Below, piece after piece: positions 19,466 through 26,951 of a stretch of 64,000 nt of DNA. The stretch is from contig JADYYS010000059.1 of the NCBI GenBank assembly GCA_020853525.1, positions 55,960 to 119,959 of the forward strand, written 5' to 3'. The notes beneath the pieces are model-generated. The model was not told the DNA's origin. It saw nothing but the letters and a program-made list of their open reading frames with translations, and did no database searches. How positions within the stretch are numbered: the stretch's first letter is position 1; every line of letters starts with the position of its first letter. A program made the position numbers and the translations under genes. This DNA comes from Ardenticatenales bacterium (GTDB lineage: Bacteria; Chloroflexota; Anaerolineae; Epilineales; Epilineaceae).

Positions 19466-20029
19466 ATGTCCGTCACGATCCTCAGCCCCGATGACATCCT
19501 GACCCCCGACCAGCTCGCCGACGGCAAGACCGGCGAGATGGGCTTCGTCACGACGACGCTGGCCAAGGGCGTGAACTGGGCCCGCGCGAACTCGGTCTGG
19601 CCGGCATTGTTCGGACTGGCCTGCTGCGCGATCGAGATGATGCACAGCCAGATGGCCCGCAACGACATGAGCCGCTTCGGCATGGAGCTCATGCGCGCCT
19701 CGCCCCGCCAATCCGACCTGATCATCGTCGCCGGTCGCCTGTCACGGAAGATGGCGCCCGTTATCCGCCGTATCTACGACCAGATGCCGGAGCCCAAGTG
19801 GGTGATCAGCATGGGCGACTGCGCCAGCTGCGGCGGCATCTTCAACAACTACGCGCTCGTGCAGGGTGTGGACGAGGTGATCCCGGTGGACGTCTACGTG
19901 GCGGGTTGCCCGCCGCGGCCGGAGGCGCTGATGTACGGGATCATGAAACTGCACGAGAAGATCCAGGCGGAGGGGATGGACAGTTGGCGGGATCGAAAGG
20001 GTGGGCTCGGCATCCAGGTGGGATCGTGA
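19466..20029 (+). CDS. nuoB: NADH-quinone oxidoreductase subunit B (set 2)
   Basis: [80 protein letters not shown]...[11 protein letters not shown]. Confidence 0.96.
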   Translation: MSVTILSPDDILTPDQLADGKTGEMGFVTTTLAKGVNWARANSVWPALFGLACCAIEMMHSQMARNDMSRFGMELMRASPRQSDLIIVAGRLSRKMAPVIRRIYDQMPEPKWVISMGDCASCGGIFNNYALVQGVDEVIPVDVYVAGCPPRPEALMYGIMKLHEKIQAEGMDSWRDRKGGLGIQVGS

Positions 20030-20051
20030 TGCAGGCACCGGCTGGTCGTCG

Positions 20052-20609
20052 ATGAAATCGGAACAGGCCGACCTCGACGCGCTCATCGGCCGCTTCGCCG
20101 ACAAGATCCTCGCCGCCGCCTCCCCCCTCGGCGAGCCCACCGCCCTCGTCGCCCGCGAGGCCTACCGCGACGTCGTGCGCTTCCTGCGCGACGAACGGGG
20201 CTACAACCTGCTGCGCGACGTGACGGCCGTCGACTACCACACCGTCGAGCCACGCTACCACGTCGTCGCGCACCTCGCCGCCCTGCCGGCGAGCATGCTG
20301 GCGGGCAACGCGACGCCGTCGCCGGACGATCCGCTCCGCGCGCTGCGGATCAAGGTGCCGGTGCCCGCCGACGACACCGTCGTCGACTCGCTCGTACCGC
20401 TGTTTCCGACGGCCAACTTCCACGAGCGCGAGACCTGGGACTTGATGGGCATCGAGTTCGCCGGCCACCCCGACCTCCGCCGCATCCTCATGCCCGAGGA
20501 CTACGAGGGCTTCCCGCTGCGCAAGGATCACCCGCTGGTGTACGAGGAGATCGCGTTCTCGTTCAACCAGGAAGAGATCTACGCCAAGAAGCCGTTCGCC
20601 AGGAAGTAG
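20052..20609 (+). CDS. nuoC: NADH-quinone oxidoreductase subunit C (set 2)
   Basis: LFPTANFHERETWDLMGIEFAGHPDLRRILMPEDYEGFPLRKDHPL. Confidence 0.94.
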   Translation: MKSEQADLDALIGRFADKILAAASPLGEPTALVAREAYRDVVRFLRDERGYNLLRDVTAVDYHTVEPRYHVVAHLAALPASMLAGNATPSPDDPLRALRIKVPVPADDTVVDSLVPLFPTANFHERETWDLMGIEFAGHPDLRRILMPEDYEGFPLRKDHPLVYEEIAFSFNQEEIYAKKPFARK

Positions 20610-20617
20610 CGCCGCCC

Positions 20618-21859
20618 ATGACGCCCATCGATCTGCTCACGCCCCCGGCACCACCAACGACGACGCGGCCGGCACCGCCGTCCCGCCCTGTCGTCGACGA
20701 GCCGATGGTCCTGAACATCGGGCCGCACCACCCGAGCACGCACGGCGTGCTGCGCGTCGTCGTGCGGCTGGACGGCGAGCTCGTCGTGTCGGCCGATCCG
20801 GACGTCGGATTCCTGCACACCGGGATCGAGAAGACGTTCGAGGCCAAGACATACGTCAAGGGGATGACGCTGGCTCCGCGGATGGGCTACCTCTCGCCGA
20901 TCCACAACAGCCTGGCGTATGTGCTGGCCGTCGAGAAGCTGCTCGGCGTCGACGTCCCCGAGCGGGCGACGGTGATCCGCGTGATCCTGGCCGAGCTGGA
21001 CCGGATCGCCAGCCACCTCGTCTTCGTCGGCATCCACGGCCTCGACCTCGGCGCGTCGAGCGCCGTCATGTACACCTTCCGCGAGCGCGAGGCGATCCTG
21101 GACATCATGGAGCTCGTCGGCGGGGCGCGGATGTTCCCGATCTACATCCGCCCCGGCGGCCTGTCGTCCGATCTGCCGCCCGAGTTCGAGGCGGCCGTGA
21201 CCGACATCCTCGACCGGCTGCCGGCGGCCATCGACGGGTACGAGCGGCTGCTGACGAACAACGTCTTCTGGAAGGACCGCACCGTCGGCGTGGCCGTCAT
21301 CTCGGCCGAAGAGGCGCTCGCCCTCGGCACCGGCGCGCACATCCTGCGGGCCACCGGCGTGGCATACGACCTGCGCAAGTGCGCGCCGTACTGCGGCTAC
21401 GAGGACTACGAATTCGACGTACCCGTACGCACGGAGGGCGATGCGTATGCGCGTTACCTGCTGCGGATCGCTGAGATGCGCGAGAGCGTGAAGATCGCCC
21501 GCCAGGCGCTATCGAGGCTGCCGAGCGGCCCCTACGTCACCGCCGACCGCAAGGTGGCGCCGCCGCCGAAGCACGAGCTGGCCACCAGCATGGAAGCCGT
21601 GATCCATCACTTCAAGCTCTGGACGGAAGGCTTCCGCCCCCCGGCCGGCGAGGCCTACGCCGCCGTCGAGGCGCCGCGCGGCGAGATGGGGATGTACGTC
21701 GTCAGCGACGGCACGGCCAAGCCGTGGCGGGTCCACATGCGATCCCCCAGCTTCGTGAACCTGCAGGCGCTGGAGACGATGGTCCTCGGGCGTCAGGTGG
21801 CGGATCTGGTGACGGCGGTGGCGAGCCTTGACCCGGTGATGGGCGAGGTCGACCGGTAG
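20618..21859 (+). CDS. nuoD: NADH-quinone oxidoreductase subunit D (set 2)
   Basis: MVLNIGPHHPSTHGVLRVVVRLDGELV...GYLSPIHNSLAYVLAVEKLLG...RVHMRSPSFVNLQAL...GEVDR. Confidence 0.95.
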   Translation: MTPIDLLTPPAPPTTTRPAPPSRPVVDEPMVLNIGPHHPSTHGVLRVVVRLDGELVVSADPDVGFLHTGIEKTFEAKTYVKGMTLAPRMGYLSPIHNSLAYVLAVEKLLGVDVPERATVIRVILAELDRIASHLVFVGIHGLDLGASSAVMYTFREREAILDIMELVGGARMFPIYIRPGGLSSDLPPEFEAAVTDILDRLPAAIDGYERLLTNNVFWKDRTVGVAVISAEEALALGTGAHILRATGVAYDLRKCAPYCGYEDYEFDVPVRTEGDAYARYLLRIAEMRESVKIARQALSRLPSGPYVTADRKVAPPPKHELATSMEAVIHHFKLWTEGFRPPAGEAYAAVEAPRGEMGMYVVSDGTAKPWRVHMRSPSFVNLQALETMVLGRQVADLVTAVASLDPVMGEVDR

Positions 21860-22053
21860 GGGCGATGCATGCATCGCCCATAACACATTGGGACCACGAC
21901 CGCGCGGGCGATGCATGCATCGCCCACGGTGATGGGACCAGCGCGGGCGATGCATGCATCGCCCATGGTGATGGGACCAGCGCGGGCGATGCATGCATCG
22001 CCCACGGTGATGGGACCAGGCGGCGGCCTGCGCGATGCATGCATCGCCCCTAC
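21856..22053. repeat. REP-like array: five (G)GGCGATGCATGCATCGCC(C) palindromes bounded by outer GTAG/CTAC
   Basis: Palindromes at 21860-21879, 21906-21925, 21945-21964, 21984-22003 and 22032-22047; central copies at exact 39-bp period. Confidence 0.9.
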
Positions 22054-22961
22054 ACCCGCCGCCCCGCCAACGCCGTGAACACATCCTCCAACGTCACCTC
22101 CGCCTCCCGCACGACGACGTCGCCGAATCCGACGCCGGCGAGCGCCGCCCGCAGCGACGCCGCGTCGTGCGTCCCGACGTTGGTCACGGCGTGCGCATGG
22201 TCGCCCAGCAGGCTGACGTTGGCCACGCCCTCGACCCGGCCGAGCGCTTCGAGCAGCGGCAGGAGCGGCTCGGCGCTCACGTCCCACGCCGGCCCGGCGA
22301 CCCTTGTCGCCTTCAGGACGTGCGGCGCGTCGAGCGCCAGCAGCCGGCCGGCGTTCATGATCCCCAGGCGGTGGCAGTGCTCGGCCTCGTCCATATAGTG
22401 CGTGCTGACGAAGACCGTCGTGCCCTCCGCTGCCAGGTCGTAGATGATGTCCCAGAACGCGCGCCGCGCTTCGGGATCGACGCCTGACGTCGGCTCGTCC
22501 AGGAAGAGGAGCGGGGGGTTGTGGACCAGCGCGATGCCGAGCGCCAGCCGCTGCCGCCAGCCGCCGGAAAGCGCGCCGGCTCGCATGTCGAGTCGATCCG
22601 CCACCCCGACCCGCTCGGCCACGTCGTGCCGCTCCCGCCCATACAACCCGGCATAGAAGGCCAGGTTTTCCGCAACGGTCAGCTCTTCGTAGAGCGCGAA
22701 GCGCTGGCTCATGTAGCCCACGTTCGGCCGGATCCGCTCGGCGTCGCGCTGGACGTCGAACCCCAGCACCGACGCGGAACCGGCGGTCGGACGCAGCAGG
22801 CCGAGGAGGATCCGGATCGTGGTCGTCTTGCCGCAGCCGTTCGGGCCGAGGTACCCCACGACCTCGCCGCGGCCGACCGTGAACGAGACGCCGTCGACCG
22901 CCGTGAACGCACTGAAGCGCTTGACGAGCCCTTCGACGGCGATCACCGTCTCGGCCGTCAC
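22050..22961 (-). CDS. ABC transporter ATP-binding protein
   Basis: YLGPNGCGKTTTIRILLGLL (Walker A), LSGGWRQRLALG signature, PLLFLDEPTSGVDP (Walker B). Confidence 0.95.
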   Translation of the reverse strand: MTAETVIAVEGLVKRFSAFTAVDGVSFTVGRGEVVGYLGPNGCGKTTTIRILLGLLRPTAGSASVLGFDVQRDAERIRPNVGYMSQRFALYEELTVAENLAFYAGLYGRERHDVAERVGVADRLDMRAGALSGGWRQRLALGIALVHNPPLLFLDEPTSGVDPEARRAFWDIIYDLAAEGTTVFVSTHYMDEAEHCHRLGIMNAGRLLALDAPHVLKATRVAGPAWDVSAEPLLPLLEALGRVEGVANVSLLGDHAHAVTNVGTHDAASLRAALAGVGFGDVVVREAEVTLEDVFTALAGRRV

Positions 22962-23926
22962 AGTTCGATCCCGTGTCGTCGATCCGACCTGCCTTCCGCC
23001 AGCAGCGCGATGAACGCGTCCTCGAGCGCCGGGGCGATGGTACGCAGCGCGGTGAAGGACGCACCCGCTGCGGCAAGGGCGCGCGGCAGGCGCTCCAGCG
23101 GGCCGGCGGCTGCGCGCACCCGGACGTGGTAGCGCTCGCCGAAGGCCGCGACGTCCTCGACGTCCGGGTCCGCCCGAACGACCGCCTGCACCGTCCGCCG
23201 CGGCGCCGCCACGAGCTCGAGGATGCGACCGTCCAGCGGCTCCGTCAGCTCGCGCGGCGCGCCCTCGCGCAGGACCGTGCCCTCGTGCAGGAAGCCGAGC
23301 CGGGTGCAGCGGACCGCCTCGTCCATGTACGGCGTGCTGACGAGGACCGCCACGCCGTCAGCCAGCAGGCGGATGATCAGCTGCCAGAAGTCCTGCCGCG
23401 TCAGCGGGTCGAGTCCGCCCGTCGGCTCGTCGAGCAGCACGACGTGCGGCTGGTGGAGCAGCGCGCACGCCAGACCGAGCTTCTGCTTCATGCCTCCCGA
23501 AAGCACGCCTGCCAGGCGGTCTTCGACGCCCGCGAGGCCGACGAATTGGAGGAGGTACGCGCTCCGGCGCGCCAGCTCGTCGCCCGACACACCGCGCGAT
23601 GCGCCGAAGAAGCGCACGTTCTCGGCCACGGTCAGATCGCCGTACATGCTGAAACGCTGGGCCAGGTAGCCCAGCCGGCTCCGCGCGCGCTCCGTGTCCG
23701 TAACCACGTCGTGGCCGTCGATGCGGGCATGGCCGGCGTCCATGCGGAGCGCGCCGACCAGGAGGCGCATGAGCGTGGTCTTGCCGGCGCCGTCCGCACC
23801 GACGAGCCCGTACGCCTCGCCGGGACGGACGGTCAGGCTCACGCCGCGGACGGCCGCGGTGTCGCCGAACGACTTGTACAGGCCGTCGGCTTCGATGAGC
23901 GGTGCCGTGGCCGCGATCACGGTCAA
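22958..23926 (-). CDS. ABC transporter ATP-binding protein
   Basis: LVGADGAGKTTLMRLLVG, LSGGMKQKLGLACAL, VVLLDEPTGGLDP; 4-bp overlap with next gene. Confidence 0.95.
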   Translation of the reverse strand: MTVIAATAPLIEADGLYKSFGDTAAVRGVSLTVRPGEAYGLVGADGAGKTTLMRLLVGALRMDAGHARIDGHDVVTDTERARSRLGYLAQRFSMYGDLTVAENVRFFGASRGVSGDELARRSAYLLQFVGLAGVEDRLAGVLSGGMKQKLGLACALLHQPHVVLLDEPTGGLDPLTRQDFWQLIIRLLADGVAVLVSTPYMDEAVRCTRLGFLHEGTVLREGAPRELTEPLDGRILELVAAPRRTVQAVVRADPDVEDVAAFGERYHVRVRAAAGPLERLPRALAAAGASFTALRTIAPALEDAFIALLAEGRSDRRHGIEL

Positions 23927-23933
23927 CGGCGGG

Positions 23934-24794
23934 TCACTCGGACGATTCGTCGAACGTGACGTCGGCCGGCATGCCCGGCTTGAGCCGGTCGCGCTTGTTG
24001 TCCACGCGCAGCCGGACGCCGTAGACCGTGCTGCGCCTTCCGGCTGCGGTCTGTACGTTGCGCGGCGTGAACTGCGCGGTCTCGTCGATGTGGACGACGC
24101 GCGCGTCGAACGTCTGGGTCGGGAAGGCGTCGACTCGCAGCTCGGCCTTCTCCCCGAGGTCGATCCGGCCGTAGCGGTCCTCGGCGACGTACACCGTGAT
24201 CGTCAGGTCGTCCGTCCGGCCGATGACGAGGAGCGGTGCCCCGGGCAGCGCGACCTCGCCGGGCTGGATCGCGCGGGCGAGGACGACGCCGGTGATCGGT
24301 GCGCGGAGCGTGAGCTTGTCGAGCTGGACATCAAGGATCGCGAGCGCGGCCTCGGCGGCGGCAGCCTGGCGGGCGGTCGACCCTGTCGGCGACGCCGCCG
24401 GCGCCGGCGCGTTGATCGAGCCGGCGCCGGCGCGCGCCTGCGCCGCGGTAGCCGCGACGGCGTCCTTGGCGACATCGACCGCCAGCTGCGCCTGCGCGCG
24501 CTGCGCGTCGAGCAGCGCGGTGTCGAGGCGAACGACGACATCGCCCGCCGCGACCTCGTCGCCCTCCTCGACCTCGACCGCCACGACGCGGCCGCCGATC
24601 TCGGCCGCCACGTCGACCTCCATCGCCTCGATCGTGCCGGACGCTTCGAGCACCGCCTCCTCGCCCGCCCCATCGCGCCCGATCGCCCACCACACCGCGC
24701 CCGCGATCACCGCGACCACGAGCATCGCTGTTCCTGTCTTCGCGCTCGATTGCATATCTCTTTCGCCTCCCATCCAACGTGCCTTGTGTCTCAT
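23934..24794 (-). CDS. HlyD-family periplasmic adaptor protein
   Basis: EASGTIEAMEVDVAAEIGGRVVAVEVEEGDEVAAGDVVVRLDTALLDAQRAQAQ...LRAPITGVVLARAIQPGEVALPGAPLLVIG. Confidence 0.9.
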   Translation of the reverse strand: MRHKARWMGGERDMQSSAKTGTAMLVVAVIAGAVWWAIGRDGAGEEAVLEASGTIEAMEVDVAAEIGGRVVAVEVEEGDEVAAGDVVVRLDTALLDAQRAQAQLAVDVAKDAVAATAAQARAGAGSINAPAPAASPTGSTARQAAAAEAALAILDVQLDKLTLRAPITGVVLARAIQPGEVALPGAPLLVIGRTDDLTITVYVAEDRYGRIDLGEKAELRVDAFPTQTFDARVVHIDETAQFTPRNVQTAAGRRSTVYGVRLRVDNKRDRLKPGMPADVTFDESSE

Positions 24795-24812
24795 CCGCCC
24801 CCCGCAGGGGTG

Positions 24813-25952
24813 TCAGTCGAGCCGCTTGTGGAACCGGAGCGCCGCCGCGCCCATGATGACGACGGCGAAAACGGTCAGCGCAACGATCTCGGGCCAGAGC
24901 GCCGCCGCGCCGACGCCCTTCAGGACGATGCCGCGGACGATGATCAGGAAGTAGCGCAGCGGGATCGCGTAGCTCAGGAGTTGGAGGAAGGGCGGCATCG
25001 CGGCCAGCGGGAAGAAGAAGCCGGACAGGAAGATGCTCGGCAGGTTGAAAAAGATCGCCGTGATCGTCGCTTCCTGCTGGGTCGAGCTGATCGTGCTGAT
25101 GAACAGCCCGATGCCGAGCGTCGTCACGAGGAAGAGGCCCGCCAGGACGAGCAGGAGCGGCAGGCTGCCGTTGATCGGCACGCCGAACAGCAGGACGCCG
25201 GCGACGAGGATCTCGACCATGTCGATGAACGCGATCACGACGTACGGCGTGAGCTTGCCGACGACGAGCTCCCACGGACGGATCGGGGTGACGATCAGCT
25301 GCTCGATCGTCCCGCGCTCGCGCTCGCGGACGATGGCCGTGGCGGTCAGGATGATCGTGAGGAACTGCAGGATCAGGCCGATGAGCGCCGGCACCATGTA
25401 GTAGGCGCTGACGAGATCGGGGTTGTACCAGACCTGGGTGCGGACGTCGATCGCCGGCCCGGCCATCGCGGCGGCCGCGGCGCCGCGCCGGGCAAGGCGC
25501 TCGACGGTCAGCTCCGTCGCCTCGGCCTGCCCGGTCAGCTGCGCGGCGGCCAGCGCCGTGCTGGCCACCGTCGGGTCGCTGCCGTCGATGACGAACACCA
25601 CGCCGGCGGTCTCGCCGGCGACGATCCGCCGACCGTAGCCCGGCGGGATGATCAGGCCGGCGCGCGCCCTTCCGCGGTCGACGAGGTCGCGCAGCTCGGC
25701 CTCGGAGTCGGCGTCGAAGCGCACGCGGAAGTAGTCCGCGGCTTGGTACGACGCCACGAGCGCCCGCGACTGTGCCGTCCGGTCCCGATCGACGACGGCG
25801 AGGTCGATGTTCCGGACGTCGTTGGTGGCCGCATAGCCCAGCAGAAAGAGCTGGACGACGGGCATGGCGAACGTCAGGACGAGCGTCCGCGGGTCGCGGA
25901 CGATCTGGATGAACTCTTTGCGGATGACGGCGCGCAAACGAGGGTTGAACAT
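24813..25952 (-). CDS. ABC-2 type transporter permease
   Basis: MFNPRLRAVIRKEFIQIVRDPRTLVLTFAMPVVQLFLLGYAATNDVRNIDLAVVDRD...IVRERERGTIEQLIVTPIRPWELVVGKLTPY. Confidence 0.93.
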   Translation of the reverse strand: MFNPRLRAVIRKEFIQIVRDPRTLVLTFAMPVVQLFLLGYAATNDVRNIDLAVVDRDRTAQSRALVASYQAADYFRVRFDADSEAELRDLVDRGRARAGLIIPPGYGRRIVAGETAGVVFVIDGSDPTVASTALAAAQLTGQAEATELTVERLARRGAAAAAMAGPAIDVRTQVWYNPDLVSAYYMVPALIGLILQFLTIILTATAIVRERERGTIEQLIVTPIRPWELVVGKLTPYVVIAFIDMVEILVAGVLLFGVPINGSLPLLLVLAGLFLVTTLGIGLFISTISSTQQEATITAIFFNLPSIFLSGFFFPLAAMPPFLQLLSYAIPLRYFLIIVRGIVLKGVGAAALWPEIVALTVFAVVIMGAAALRFHKRLD

Positions 25953-26098
25953 GCGGCTTGGCCCGGCGCTCGGGAACACGCGATTCGGTTCTGGCGCGGG
26001 GTGGGGTACCGGCGGGGGTATTGTACAGCAGATGGGATGGTATCATCGCGCCATCCGCCGCGCCGCGTTGCCGCAGCGCCGTGTCATGGAGCCGTCCG

Positions 26099-26713
26099 AT
26101 GCCCGATCCCGCCGCCGTGCCGCCCGCCCTGCCGCCCGCCGACCGCCTCCAGCGCGCCTTCGCCGCCGAGATCGCGGCCGCCGTCGCCAAGTACCCCGCC
26201 GGCCGACAGGCCTCGGCCGTGCTCGACCTCCTGTACCTGGCGCAGGCCGCGTACGGCCGGATCACGACCGAAGCGATCGAGGAGGTCGCCGCGGTCCTCG
26301 AGATGGACCCCACCCAGGTGCGCGGCGTCGTGGGCTTCTATTCGTTGTTCAAGGAAGAGCCGCACGGCCGGTTCGTCATTCACTACTGCACGGACCTGCC
26401 GTGCGCGCTGCGCGGCGCGGATGCGTTCCTGCCGCGCGTCTGCCGGGCGTTCGGCGTCCCCGGTCCGGGCGAGACGAGCCCGGACGGCCTATTCTCCGTC
26501 GAGGAGGCGATGTGCCTGGCGGCGTGCGACCGGGCGCCGATGATGCAGGTGAACCTGTCGTACTTTCACGACCTGACGGACGAGCGGCTGGACGGGATCG
26601 TCGCGGCGCTGAAGGCCAAGGCGGCGGCGGGCGAGGCGGTTGGGCCGCCGTTCGGGTTCGGCAGCGTTCGTGGGGTTGCGGAGGGCGTGCCCTCGGTCGA
26701 AGCACCGTCGTGA
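26099..26713 (+). CDS. nuoE: NADH-quinone oxidoreductase subunit E
   Basis: VAAVLEMDPTQVRGVVGFYSLFKEEPHGRFVIHYCTDLPCALRGAD...MCLAACDRAPMMQVN; 2Fe-2S Cys pattern present. Confidence 0.93.
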   Translation: MPDPAAVPPALPPADRLQRAFAAEIAAAVAKYPAGRQASAVLDLLYLAQAAYGRITTEAIEEVAAVLEMDPTQVRGVVGFYSLFKEEPHGRFVIHYCTDLPCALRGADAFLPRVCRAFGVPGPGETSPDGLFSVEEAMCLAACDRAPMMQVNLSYFHDLTDERLDGIVAALKAKAAAGEAVGPPFGFGSVRGVAEGVPSVEAPS

Positions 26714-26951
26714 CGCCGATCCGATGACTCGCTGAGGCGCCTTCTGGCCCGCGAACTACGGCGGTCCGATCGGTGCATACGCCGACGACGTGTCTCCTTT
26801 GTGGCCCCTCTTGCCCATCAGAGCCACCCGTACGTGGCTACACTCCTCTTCATCAGCACACATGGCTGCGACCGATTCCCCGCCGCGTCCGTCGCGAAAC
26901 CGTGGGCTCGCCCGCCGCGGCCGTTGACCACATCGACAGATGGAGGGCACG

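Noticed and set aside
21856-22053. Possible CRISPR array
   Set aside because: Repeats are perfect palindromes with near-identical short spacers (about 19 bp), not unique spacers; no cas genes nearby.
21865-22398. Repeat protein MHASPITHWDHDRAGDACIAHGDGTSAGDACIAHGDGTSA
   Set aside because: Translation of the 39-bp-period REP array; no RBS, and the repeat is better explained as DNA palindromes.
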